Of a DNA stretch of 64,000 nucleotides, positions 38,554 through 46,975 are shown in pieces (the first letter of the stretch is position 1; each line of letters opens with the position of its first letter). This DNA is from Metabacillus endolithicus (GTDB lineage Bacteria > Bacillota > Bacilli > Bacillales > Bacillaceae). The stretch spans positions 4,198,001 through 4,262,000 of the forward strand of contig NZ_CP095550.1 of the NCBI RefSeq assembly GCF_023078335.1. The letters run 5' to 3'. The notes under the pieces were generated by a model that was not told where the DNA came from, did no database searches, and saw only the letters and a list, made by a program, of their open reading frames with translations. The position numbers and the translations under genes were made by a program.

Positions 38554-39560
38554 AGAAGTTTTTATTAATGTTCTTATGTTTAGTATTAGGATTACTTACA
38601 GCTTGTGGTGCAAACAATAGCACATCAACAGGTGTAAATGAAGAAGCGAAAGAACTTAAGGATGTAAGTATTATGCTTGATTGGTATCCTAATGCTGTAC
38701 ATAGCTATTTATATATTGCTAAGGAAAAAGGATACTTTGAAGAAGAAGGATTAAATGTTGATATTCAATTTCCTGCTAATCCAACAGATCCGATCAACTT
38801 GGCTGCTGCAGGGAAAATCACGCTTGGCATATCGTATCAACCAGATGTTATTATTGCTCGTGCCAATCAGGATGTAAAGATAAAATCAGTTGGTGCAATT
38901 GTTCGTTCACCATTAAACAGAATTATTTATATGGAAGACAGTGAAATTCAAACTCCAAAAGATTTAGAAGGAAAAACAGTTGGCTTTCCTGGTATTCCAC
39001 TTAATGAATCATTAATTCAGTCTATGGTTAAAGCTGATGGTGGAAACCCTGAAGAAGTTGAGATGATAGATGTTGGCTTTGAATTAGGATCTTCAATTGT
39101 TAGTGAAAAAGTAGATGCAGTAATTGGTGCGTATATAAATCATGAAGTACCTGTATTAGCTCATGAAGGACACAACACAAGAAACATGAACCCGACAGAA
39201 TATGGAGTTCCTAATTACTATGAGTTAGTAGCAGTAACAAGCGACAAAACATGGGAAAAAGAACAAGAAAGTATTACAGCCTTTTGGCGTGCTGCTACAA
39301 AAGGATATGAATTTACAGCGGACCACCCTGAAGAAGCTTTAGAAATTCTTCTAAATAACCAAGATGAAGCAAACTTTCCTTTAGTAAAAGAAGTAGAAAC
39401 AGAAAGCCTGGAAATATTATTACCACTGATGAAATCTGAGAATGGATTTGGAAGTCAGGACCAAGATCAATGGGAAAGTACAATAAGCTGGATGAAGGAA
39501 GCAGGATTAATTAAAACAGAACCTGAGGTTGAAGATATTTTTGTGAATATAGTAGAGTAA
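38550..39560 (+). CDS. thiY: Substrate-binding lipoprotein ThiY
   Basis: 336 residues from ATG 38550, with TGGAGG nine bases upstream. A lipoprotein signal ends in LLTAC with Cys19 as lipid anchor. The NMT1/THI5-like binding fold starts at ISIMLDWYPNAVHSYLYIAKEKGYF, a typical pyrimidine-precursor binding segment. B. halodurans ThiY binds N-formyl-4-amino-5-aminomethyl-2-methylpyrimidine. It is the last gene of the TPP-riboswitch operon. Confidence 0.88.
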   Translation: MKKFLLMFLCLVLGLLTACGANNSTSTGVNEEAKELKDVSIMLDWYPNAVHSYLYIAKEKGYFEEEGLNVDIQFPANPTDPINLAAAGKITLGISYQPDVIIARANQDVKIKSVGAIVRSPLNRIIYMEDSEIQTPKDLEGKTVGFPGIPLNESLIQSMVKADGGNPEEVEMIDVGFELGSSIVSEKVDAVIGAYINHEVPVLAHEGHNTRNMNPTEYGVPNYYELVAVTSDKTWEKEQESITAFWRAATKGYEFTADHPEEALEILLNNQDEANFPLVKEVETESLEILLPLMKSENGFGSQDQDQWESTISWMKEAGLIKTEPEVEDIFVNIVE

Positions 39561-39566
39561 AGGTAA

Positions 39567-39652
39567 AGGACTTGGTGGGATTTGAACCCACAAGATGTAC
39601 AACAATTTACGACAAAACTGTTGACTGCTCTATCCACTTGAGCTACAAGTCC
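39567..39652 (-). tRNA. tRNA-like gene with an extended anticodon arm
   Basis: Read on the minus strand, the acceptor GGACTTG/CAAGTCC pairs over seven bp. The D arm is GCTC-AAGTGGATA-GAGC, the T arm GTGGG-TTCAAAT-CCCAC, and the variable loop ATCTT. All are canonical. The anticodon arm is 29 nt instead of 17: CAACAGTTT pairs with AAATTGTTG (nine bp, extended by GT/AC past a bulge) around the six-base loop TGTCGT. There is no encoded CCA and the discriminator is U. It is unlikely to decode normally. It may be a pseudo-tRNA or regulatory tRNA-like RNA. Confidence 0.7.
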
Positions 39653-39703
39653 AATAATATTATGTTCATAAATATTCATTTTATAACACCATATGGAGAA
39701 AAT

Positions 39704-39736
39704 AAAAAAGAGATGTGGGGATCACATCTCTTTTTA
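39704..39736. terminator. Bidirectional terminator after the SurA-like lipoprotein gene
   Basis: AAAAAGAGATGTG and CACATCTCTTTTT pair around a five-base loop. It separates the tRNA-like gene from the upstream minus-strand gene. Confidence 0.75.
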
Positions 39737-39738
39737 CA

Positions 39739-40497
39739 TTATATTTTTAATTCAACGTCTGCTGCTTTTCGAAGTTCTTCCACTTTTGTAGCTACTTTTT
39801 CTTGTGTTTTTTGTTGTTCAAGATTAGCTTTTAAAGTATCTTTTACTTCCTCGTATTTTGGAGTATCCTTAGATTCACCAGCCGAACTTACCATTGAATC
39901 ATAATATTCTTTTAATTCATCATCTTTTACTTCTTCTACCTTCAAATCATTTTTAACAAACTGATCATATTTTACTGTATCAGCAATTTGTTCTTTTAGC
40001 TTGTCCAAGGTTAAATTATTCGTTTTTAACGCTTCCTCAAACTCTTCTTCTGTTTTATAGCTTGCTTTTAAAGTTTCTAACTGTTTGTTAATATCTTCTT
40101 CTGAAGCTTCATAGCCTTTTTTGTCGATTTCTTGTAATAATAATGTTTGTCCAACAAGACTTTCAAGCGTATAGTCTTTAATTTGCTTTGCCATATCATC
40201 TGTTGTTAAGTCTTGTCCTAATTGTGAAAATTGCATCTGAGAAATACTTAAGGCCTCATTATATTGATTTCCTTTGATTTCCTCACCATTTACAACAGCG
40301 ACAACTTTTCCTTCTTCCACTTTTTGAGCTTCAAGCTTTTTTTGCATTTCCTCAGCATCTACATCAGCTTTTTCTTCTGTTGCTTTTTCAGATGTCTTAG
40401 TTTCTTCACTAGCTTTTTCTTTTTCTTCATCGGTATTACACGCTACAAGAGAGAGTGAAAGCAACCCTATTAAAACCGTTAATAAATATTTTTTCAT
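39739..40497 (-). CDS. SurA N-terminal-like lipoprotein chaperone (PrsA-related)
   Basis: 252 residues from ATG 40497, with AAAGGGG upstream. Lipoprotein signal with LSLVAC lipobox (Cys20), then a Glu/Lys-rich linker and a SurA_N/PrsA-type helical chaperone domain (VVAVVNGEEIKGNQYNEAL, LESLVGQTLLLQEIDKKG). The parvulin isomerase domain of PrsA is not visible. It probably helps exported proteins fold on the outer face of the membrane. Confidence 0.75.
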   Translation of the reverse strand: MKKYLLTVLIGLLSLSLVACNTDEEKEKASEETKTSEKATEEKADVDAEEMQKKLEAQKVEEGKVVAVVNGEEIKGNQYNEALSISQMQFSQLGQDLTTDDMAKQIKDYTLESLVGQTLLLQEIDKKGYEASEEDINKQLETLKASYKTEEEFEEALKTNNLTLDKLKEQIADTVKYDQFVKNDLKVEEVKDDELKEYYDSMVSSAGESKDTPKYEEVKDTLKANLEQQKTQEKVATKVEELRKAADVELKI

Positions 40498-40744
40498 TTT
40501 GTATACCCCTTTCGTCCCTATAGAAGGACATATCTTATGTACATAATTGGAATTGTATAACAACTAAAGGAAAAATAAAAGGTTTACATATAAACCATAA
40601 CAGATTTTTTGAAAAGATTACACATTTTGGCAGATGGGTGAATATCATAAAAATTTTGAATAATAACTCAAAACAAATCCTTAAATAAACGGATAAGAAG
40701 CGTTAGAGTCGTCTGAGAAGCTTTTAAGAGAAATTACCTATCAA

Positions 40745-40758
40745 TGGTAACGCTTACA
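40745..40758 (+). promoter_or_regulatory. cre-like site upstream of proH
   Basis: TGGTAACGCTTACA matches 13 of 14 positions of the cre consensus TGWNANCGNTNWCA. No T-box specifier or AGGGTGG antiterminator is seen in the 385-bp upstream region. Confidence 0.35.
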
Positions 40759-40882
40759 CTAACTAATTGGAAGAAATACTCACAACATTTCTCTAAGACC
40801 TTGATTATGAAAATCATCATGTTAGTATTAAATCGTGAGTGAAAAATACGAACAAAAATACGAACGATATTGGAGAGATGAG

Positions 40883-41734
40883 ATGCTACACGATAAGACA
40901 GTTGCATTTTTAGGCGCAGGTTCGATGGCAGAAGCTATGATATCAGGATTAGTCAAATCTGAATTTCCAACAGAAAATATCATTGCGACAAATCGTTCCA
41001 ATGAAGAACGGTTATCTGCATTAAACGAAAATTATGGTATCAAAGGAATCAAACTGAAAGATTTACCGTTTGATCAAATAGATGTCATTATATTGGCAAT
41101 GAAGCCAAAAGATGTTGATACAGCATTAAAGGGCATTAAAGATCATATCAAACCAAATCAACTCATACTATCAGTTCTAGCAGGTATTACAACAACATAT
41201 CTTGAAAAAAACCTTCATAATGGCCAGCAAGTAGTTCGAGTGATGCCGAATACGTCAAGTGCAATCGGTGAGTCAGCTACTGCCATATCCCCAGGTCATG
41301 AAACATCAGAAAACAATGTTCGACTAACTCAAGACTTATTAGGTTACATCGGTGAGGTTTATACAATAGAAGAAAAGGATATGGATATCTTTACGGGTAT
41401 TGCAGGAAGCGGCCCAGCTTATTTTTATTATTTAATGGAGCATATGGAAAAGCAAGGATCACAAGCAGGCTTTGATTTGGAAACAACTAGAGAAATCATT
41501 GCTCAAACCATTGTAGGTGCAGCAAAAATGGTTCAAGAGCAAGATTACACACCAACTGTACTAAGAGAAAAAGTTACTTCACCAAACGGTACAACAGCTG
41601 CAGGATTAGACGCATTGGATGAAAATGGCGGGGGTAAGGCCATTGCAAAGGCAGTTGAACACGCAGCAAAACGTTCAAGAGAAATTAGTGAACAAATTCA
41701 AGAGAGCCTACTAGTTAGCTCATCAAATAAATAA
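40883..41734 (+). CDS. proH: Pyrroline-5-carboxylate reductase
   Basis: 283 residues from ATG 40883, which follows TGGAGAGATGAG. The Rossmann motif is VAFLGAGSMAEAMISG. The C-terminal signature LREKVTSPNGTTAAGLDAL is the ProC family hallmark. It reduces P5C to proline with NADPH. The order reductase-kinase-semialdehyde dehydrogenase is that of the osmostress proHJ(A) operon of Bacillus, hence the proH name. Confidence 0.85.
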   Translation: MLHDKTVAFLGAGSMAEAMISGLVKSEFPTENIIATNRSNEERLSALNENYGIKGIKLKDLPFDQIDVIILAMKPKDVDTALKGIKDHIKPNQLILSVLAGITTTYLEKNLHNGQQVVRVMPNTSSAIGESATAISPGHETSENNVRLTQDLLGYIGEVYTIEEKDMDIFTGIAGSGPAYFYYLMEHMEKQGSQAGFDLETTREIIAQTIVGAAKMVQEQDYTPTVLREKVTSPNGTTAAGLDALDENGGGKAIAKAVEHAAKRSREISEQIQESLLVSSSNK

Positions 41735-41811
41735 GTTCATTTTTTTACGAGACTAAAAGAATGATAGAAACAAGGGATTTAGAGAGATAAATACGACTCA
41801 GGAGTGATATC

Positions 41812-42942
41812 ATGACGACCCTAGACAACGAAAAAAAACGGGTTGTAATAAAAGTAGGAAGCAGTTCTTTAACAAGTCGACACGGTGAAATTAGTCGACG
41901 TAAACTAGAGAAATTAGCTGATGAAATTGCCTTACTAAAGGACGAAGGACATGAAATTGTTTTTGTTTCTTCAGGTGCTGTTGCAGCAGGCTATCGTAAG
42001 CTAGGTTGTATTGACCGTCCAACATCTTTACCTGAAAAACAAGCAGCAGCTTCTATAGGGCAGGGATTATTGATTGAGGCATATTCAGAGATCTTTTTAT
42101 CGCACGGATATGTGGCATCACAAATCTTAATTACACGAAGTGATTTTTCAGATGAAAAACGCTACAACAATGTACGTAATACACTAAATGTTTTATTAGA
42201 ACGTGGCATTATTCCTATTGTTAATGAAAATGATACTGTAACAGTTGATCGCTTGAAGTTTGGTGATAATGATACGTTATCAGCAAAAGTTGCCGGCTTA
42301 GTAGAAGCTGATCAATTAATGATTTTATCTGATATAGATGGTTTATACGATTCAGATCCTCGAAAAAATGAAGAAGCAAAATTACTTGAGAAAGTATATG
42401 AAATTACCCCTGAAATCGAAGAGGGAGCCGGTGAATCAGGTAGCAACGTAGGAACAGGTGGTATGAGATCGAAGATAGATGCCGTAAAGATTGCGATGGC
42501 CTCTGGTATTTCGACCTTCTTAGGAAAAGCAACGATCCCTAATATTCTTGGCGATGCTGTTCGCGGAGAAGCCAAAGGAACCTATTTTGAAGTAACAAAC
42601 GAAACAGTTAACTTAAATCAGAAAAAACAATGGATTGCTTTTCATTCCGGTCCTGAGGGAGAAGTAACAATTAATCAAAATGTAAGAACTTCCATTGTTG
42701 ATCATAAACACAGCATCTATTCATCAGACATTGAAAAAGTGGAAGGGCAGTTTGAAAAGGGTGCAGTTATTCGAATTCTTGATCATGAAGGAGAAAGAAT
42801 TGGTTTAGGTGTTGTGAACTATTCAAATGAAGAGTTAGAAAAGATAGCAAAGGCTTCAGGTGAAGGTGCTAAAAAGCAAGAGGTTGTCCATTTTGATGAT
42901 CTAGTATGTGAACTTGAATTGTCGTTGCCTGTAGGAGTATAA
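41812..42942 (+). CDS. proJ: Glutamate 5-kinase
   Basis: 376 residues. The amino-acid kinase domain has VVIKVGSSSLTS, FVSSGAVAAGY, NENDTVTVDRLKFGDNDTLSA and GTGGMRSKIDAV; a PUA domain follows from about residue 280. It makes glutamate 5-phosphate, the first step of proline synthesis. CAGGAGTGATATC precedes ATG 41812. In osmostress operons the paralogue is ProJ, less sensitive to proline inhibition; that cannot be told from sequence by eye. Confidence 0.88.
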   Translation: MTTLDNEKKRVVIKVGSSSLTSRHGEISRRKLEKLADEIALLKDEGHEIVFVSSGAVAAGYRKLGCIDRPTSLPEKQAAASIGQGLLIEAYSEIFLSHGYVASQILITRSDFSDEKRYNNVRNTLNVLLERGIIPIVNENDTVTVDRLKFGDNDTLSAKVAGLVEADQLMILSDIDGLYDSDPRKNEEAKLLEKVYEITPEIEEGAGESGSNVGTGGMRSKIDAVKIAMASGISTFLGKATIPNILGDAVRGEAKGTYFEVTNETVNLNQKKQWIAFHSGPEGEVTINQNVRTSIVDHKHSIYSSDIEKVEGQFEKGAVIRILDHEGERIGLGVVNYSNEELEKIAKASGEGAKKQEVVHFDDLVCELELSLPVGV

Positions 42943-42955
42943 AAGGAGGAATTAG

Positions 42956-44217
42956 ATGTCTGTAACAAAAGAACAACCAAATGTCGAATCACAAGCAATT
43001 GCAGCAAAAAAAGCCGCAAAAACATTAAGTTTATTATCAACAGAAGAAAAAAATGAAGCATTACACATTTTAGCTGATACTTTAGAAAAAAATACTGAAG
43101 TTATTCTTGAAGCGAATGAAGTAGATTTACAAGCAGGTCGTGAGAAAGGTTACGATACGGCGTATATGGATCGTTTGGCACTTTCAAAAGAACGAATTTT
43201 TGACTTTGCTGATGGCTTACGTCAAGTAGCTAAATTAGAAGATCCAACAGGTAATATCCTCTCTAATTGGACTTTAGATAACGGACTTCTAGTTGAAAAA
43301 GTTACAGTACCATTAGGTGTAATTGGTATGATTTATGAAGCACGTCCTAACGTAACAGTCGATGCAACAGGTCTTGCTCTTAAATCAGGAAATGCTATTG
43401 TATTAAAAGGCGGATCATCTGCTTTATCATCAAACAAAGCAATCGTGCAGGTTATGCATGAGGCGTTAAAAGAAACAAAGATCCCTCAAGAAGCTGTACA
43501 ATTTATTGCCAGCACAGACCGTGAAGCAACACAGCAACTGTTCACTATGAAAGAACATATTGATGTGTTAATTCCAAGGGGTGGAGGTTCACTAATAAAT
43601 GCAGTTGTAAATAATGCCACTGTTCCAGTACTTGAAACAGGTGTCGGAAACTGCCACTTATATATTGATGTTGAAGCAGATGTTGAAAAAGCATTAAACA
43701 TTCTTGTTAATGCAAAAACGGACCGTCCAGCTGTATGTAACGCGTTAGAAACAGCTATTATTCACGAGGGTTGGCTAGAAAAGAACCGAGATGTTCTCGT
43801 GAAAACTTTGCAGGAATATGGAATTTCTGTTCACGGCGATGAAACAGCATTATCCTATATTCCGAACTCTGTTCTTGCAAACGAGGAAGACTGGGCGAAT
43901 GAATATTTAAGCTTAGACTTAGCTGTTAAAACAGTTAGTAACGTCGAAGAAGCAATAGATCACATCGAAGCATACGGTACAAAGCATTCAGAGGCGATTG
44001 TAACTGAAAACAAAGCAACAGCCAAAACATTTATGAGCTTAGTAGATGCTTCAGCTCTATATCATAATGCGTCTACTCGCTTTACTGACGGTGGAGCTCT
44101 ACTTTGGTGCTGAGATTGGTATTTCCACTCAAAAGCTTCATGCGCGAGGACCAATGGGGCTTACCGGCTTTAACAACAGTAAAATTTATGATGTCAGGTA
44201 ATGGGCAAACAAGATAA
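42956..44217 (+). CDS. proA: Glutamate-5-semialdehyde dehydrogenase (two frameshifts near the 3' end)
   Basis: About 418 residues after repair. Family motifs are [30 protein letters not shown], the catalytic Cys in [11 protein letters not shown] and STRFTDGGA. Indels at about 44095-44103 and 44166-44167 shift the frame: the sequence continues [21 protein letters not shown], then [16 protein letters not shown], ending at TAA 44217, as in other ProA proteins. It reduces glutamyl phosphate to the semialdehyde. AAAGGAGG precedes ATG 42956. Confidence 0.88.
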
Positions 44218-44223
44218 GTAAAA

Positions 44224-44259
44224 AAATAGAAGTGACCGTACATCGGTCACTTCTATTTT
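44224..44259 (+). terminator. Terminator of the proHJA operon
   Basis: AATAGAAGTGACCG and CGGTCACTTCTATT are a perfect 14-bp stem, followed by TTGTTTG. Confidence 0.8.
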
Positions 44260-44311
44260 GTTTGAGCAAGGCTAAGTACCTTTTTCAATCTTTTATTAGA
44301 GAAATACACTT

Positions 44312-44337
44312 TATAATAGACAATGATAATCATTACC
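44312..44337 (+). promoter_or_regulatory. Fur box over the hmoA promoter
   Basis: GACAATGATAATCATTACC at 44319-44337 is a close match to the 19-bp Fur consensus, immediately downstream of a TATAAT at 44312-44317. Iron-loaded Fur should block initiation. Confidence 0.8.
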
Positions 44338-44388
44338 GATTATAATATTTGTAGAACAAAAAATAATATATTGATTGGAGTTGATTAT

Positions 44389-44727
44389 ATGTTTGTTCAA
44401 GTAAAAAACATTACGGTTACAGAGGGAAACTCGGCTCAAGTTGTTGAGAGATTTAGTAAGCCTGGAATAATTGAAGAGCAAGAGGGTTTTATTGATGCAA
44501 CAGTAATGGTGAAAAAAGTAAGACGCGGTGAAGAAGAGGTAATGATCCAAATTCGTTGGAAATCAGAAGAATATTGGAAGCAGTGGGAAAAAAGTGAAGC
44601 ACATATCGCCGGTCATAAAGCGAATAGAGGTAAACCTAAGCCAGAGTACATTGTAAACTCAGAAGGCGGCTTATATACCGTAGTAAACGTTAAAGAAGCA
44701 AAAGCTAAAGAAAATATAGAAAGTTAG
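44389..44727 (+). CDS. hmoA: Heme-degrading monooxygenase HmoA
   Basis: 112 residues. It has the IsdG-type dimeric barrel with Asn7, Trp66 and His76 (MFVQVKN, YWKQWEKSEAHIAGHK) at the positions of the IsdG catalytic triad. The wording follows B. subtilis HmoA closely. It opens heme to release iron and, with the Fur box, is an iron-starvation gene. ATG 44389 is preceded by TTGGAG; the longer frame overlaps the promoter. Confidence 0.85.
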   Translation: MFVQVKNITVTEGNSAQVVERFSKPGIIEEQEGFIDATVMVKKVRRGEEEVMIQIRWKSEEYWKQWEKSEAHIAGHKANRGKPKPEYIVNSEGGLYTVVNVKEAKAKENIES

Positions 44728-44788
44728 TCAATATCTTATGATGTTGGCTTTTTTTATTGTTGGAAAAGTTTTTTTACCATTCATGAAT

Positions 44789-44807
44789 AATAATGATAAT
44801 TATTTTC
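44789..44807. promoter_or_regulatory. Second Fur-like box between two gene ends
   Basis: AATAATGATAATTATTTTC matches the Fur consensus in about 16 of 19 positions but lies downstream of hmoA and downstream of the minus-strand DUF1540 gene, so no adjacent start codon explains it. Confidence 0.45.
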
Positions 44808-44823
44808 AATAATAGTATTGAAA

Positions 44824-44851
44824 AGAGACAACCACGGTGATGGTTGCCTCT
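44824..44851 (-). terminator. Terminator of the DUF1540 gene
   Basis: On the minus strand GAGGCAACCA pairs with TGGTTGTCTC, followed by TTTTC. Confidence 0.65.
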
Positions 44852-44860
44852 TAATACATA

Positions 44861-45022
44861 TTAAAGATCAGTTGGTTCAAATGTTTTACAATCAGTTTCT
44901 CCACTACTTGCTGCATTCTTTTCTTTATGATTGACTACATAAATTTGAGATGCACCACATTTGTTTTCATTTTGGATGTTATGAACACAGCTACTTACTT
45001 CACATAATACGTCTAGTGCCAT
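44861..45022 (-). CDS. DUF1540-domain small cysteine-rich protein
   Basis: 53 residues: MALDVLCEVSSCVHN begins it, then NKCGASQIYVVNHK and TDCKTF. The four cysteines in a CxxxxC..C..C layout fit DUF1540, a probable metal-binding domain of Firmicutes, often spore-associated. GAAGGAGGTG lies eight bases before ATG 45022 and a hairpin follows the stop. Function unknown. Confidence 0.75.
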   Translation of the reverse strand: MALDVLCEVSSCVHNIQNENKCGASQIYVVNHKEKNAASSGETDCKTFEPTDL

Positions 45023-45153
45023 TATAAAACACCTCCTTCATTGTTAGGATAAACAAGTTTGACCTATCCTATTCAGTATAAGAGGTGTATTTTGATTTTT
45101 AGAGATAGCGTAGACACAGCGGACTTATCTGAAAACTTTTATTATTTAAAGTA

Positions 45154-45211
45154 TTGACTCTTGTTTGATCGGTGTTATAATCAATAACATATAATGTTAG
45201 GTAATCTAACA
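45154..45211 (+). promoter_or_regulatory. nrgBA promoter with downstream GlnR/TnrA box
   Basis: TTGACT (45154-45159) and TATAAT (45176-45181), 16-bp spacer. TGTTAGGTAATCTAACA at 45195-45211 fits TGTNA-N7-TNACA exactly and covers about +7 to +23, a repressing position. Confidence 0.7.
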
Positions 45212-45230
45212 GACAATTAGGGTGATGATG

Positions 45231-45608
45231 ATGAAAAAGATTGAAGCGATTATAAGGCCGCAGAAAATTACTGAAACAATAAAGGGACTAAAGAATATTG
45301 GAATTACTGGATTTACGGTTTCTCAAGTTGTAGGAAGAGGGAAGCAAAGAGATACAAAGGGTGTTTATCGAGGAAAAAATTATAATGTAACGTTACATCC
45401 GAAAATTAAACTTGAAATTATATTATCTGATCATATGGTAGAACCAACCATAAAAACAATTATTTCATCTGCTCAAACAGGTGAAGATGGTGATGGAAAA
45501 ATCTATGTATATCCTATTCTAGAAGCTTATAATATTCGCACGGGCGAACCGGATGTGTCAATTGATGATTTGACAATAAGAGAGTTTCCCACAAGGGAGG
45601 GAATATAA
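45231..45608 (+). CDS. nrgB: Nitrogen regulatory PII protein
   Basis: 125 residues from the third ATG of an ATG repeat, at 45231, with AGGGTGA upstream. PII features: MKKIEAIIRPQKITE, T-loop with Tyr51 (GKNYNV), and GDGKIYVYPILEAYNIRTGE. The trimer binds 2-oxoglutarate and ATP and plugs AmtB. Three bases separate it from the ammonium transporter gene. In B. subtilis the order is nrgA-nrgB; here PII is first. Confidence 0.88.
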   Translation: MKKIEAIIRPQKITETIKGLKNIGITGFTVSQVVGRGKQRDTKGVYRGKNYNVTLHPKIKLEIILSDHMVEPTIKTIISSAQTGEDGDGKIYVYPILEAYNIRTGEPDVSIDDLTIREFPTREGI

Positions 45609-45611
45609 TCA

Positions 45612-46916
45612 ATGGAGCTTATTCATTTAAATACCGTTTGGATTGTTATAGCGGCAGCAATGGTTTTGTTCATGGAAGGTGGATTTAGCTTATTAGAGGC
45701 TGGTTTAGTTCGTACTAAAAATGCTGTAAATGTAACGATGAAAATCTTTGTTGACTTAACAATTGGTGCTTTAGCGTTCTGGGTTTTTGGATTTGCTATT
45801 ATGTTCGGAGATAGTGCTTTTGGGTTTATAGGCACAAGTTTATTTGGAAGTCCTGAGAAAATTGCTTTAGGAATAGAATTACCAAGCGAAGCGTTTGTAC
45901 TATTTCAAATGGGCTTTGCTGTTGCTTGTATTTCGATCATTTCTGGTGCAGTAGCCGAACGAATGAATTTTAAGGCATATATAGTAACAGCAGCACTTAT
46001 TACATTAATCATTTACCCATTGTCTGGTCATTGGATTTGGAATGGTGAAGGCTGGTTAGCGCAGCTTGGAATGAAGGACTTTGCAGGATCAGCTGCCATT
46101 CACGCAGTTGGAGGCTTTGCTGCATTGGCAATGGCCAAGATTTTAGGTCCAAGAAAAGGAAGATTTAATTCTGATGGAAGCGTCAACGTTTTTGCACCAA
46201 GTAATATTCCGTTAGCATCAAGTGGCGCATTTATTTTATGGTTCGGTTGGTTTGCCTTTAATAGTGGTAGTACATTAGATGCTTCCAATGCATCTTTAGC
46301 TTCTATTGCAATTAATACAATGTTAGCTGGGGCAAGCGGTGGGACAGTTACTTTACTTTTAACAATGAATAAGTTTGGAAAAGCTGACCCGAGTATGACA
46401 ATTAACGGAGTACTTTCTGGATTAGTTGCTATTACAGCTGGCTGTGCATTTGTAAATCATTGGAGTGCAATTATCATCGGAGCAATTAGTGGTGTTATTG
46501 TTATTTATGCAACATTACTAATTGATAATCTCAAGATTGATGATCCGGTTGGAGCAGTTGCCGTACACGGTTTTAATGGTTTATTTGGAACAATCGCTGT
46601 TGGATTGTTTGATACAACTGCCGGATTATTTACAACAGGCCAAGTTTCACTATTAGGAGTTCAGCTATTAGGTGCAGTTGTTGTCGCTGCTTGGGGATTA
46701 GTAGGTGGTGCGGCAATTGCAAAAATATCAGAGGCAACTGTTGGTTTACGTGCTACACAAGAGGAAGAAGAGGAAGGGTTAGACATGTCTTACCACGGAA
46801 TTCCTGCTTACAATGAATTAGAACGTTTTACAGACTTACCAACAAGTTTATATAATTTTGAAGAAACGACAGGTATTACTGTTGCAAGAACAGATCAAAA
46901 GAAAATTGTTGGATGA
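45612..46916 (+). CDS. nrgA: Ammonium transporter AmtB
   Basis: 434 residues with eleven membrane helices. Family signatures are FMEGGFSLLEAGLVRTKN, SGAVAERMNFKAYI, DFAGSAAIHAVGGFAALA with the pore His, and DDPVGAVAVHGFNGLFG with the second His. It conducts ammonium and is regulated by the adjacent PII. GGGAGGGAATATAATCA precedes ATG 45612. Confidence 0.92.
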   Translation: MELIHLNTVWIVIAAAMVLFMEGGFSLLEAGLVRTKNAVNVTMKIFVDLTIGALAFWVFGFAIMFGDSAFGFIGTSLFGSPEKIALGIELPSEAFVLFQMGFAVACISIISGAVAERMNFKAYIVTAALITLIIYPLSGHWIWNGEGWLAQLGMKDFAGSAAIHAVGGFAALAMAKILGPRKGRFNSDGSVNVFAPSNIPLASSGAFILWFGWFAFNSGSTLDASNASLASIAINTMLAGASGGTVTLLLTMNKFGKADPSMTINGVLSGLVAITAGCAFVNHWSAIIIGAISGVIVIYATLLIDNLKIDDPVGAVAVHGFNGLFGTIAVGLFDTTAGLFTTGQVSLLGVQLLGAVVVAAWGLVGGAAIAKISEATVGLRATQEEEEEGLDMSYHGIPAYNELERFTDLPTSLYNFEETTGITVARTDQKKIVG

Positions 46917-46919
46917 TAA

Positions 46920-46957
46920 AAAGGCGAACCAAAAGCAAAATGGTTCGCCTCTTTTTA
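46920..46957. terminator. Terminator between nrgA and copD
   Basis: AGGCGAACC and GGTTCGCCT pair around an 11-base loop, followed by CTTTTTATTT. Confidence 0.7.
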
Positions 46958-46975
46958 TTTGAACGCTAAAATTTC

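Noticed and set aside
39567..39652. Group I intron or ordinary intron in a tRNA gene
   Set aside because: The insertion is only about 12 nt and pairs with itself; bacterial tRNA introns are hundreds of bases long.
39567..39679. Open reading frames across the tRNA-like gene on both strands
   Set aside because: They overlap a fully paired tRNA core and lack ribosome sites.
40498..40882. Proline T-box leader before proH
   Set aside because: No AGGGTGG-type T-box sequence, specifier loop or terminator is present.
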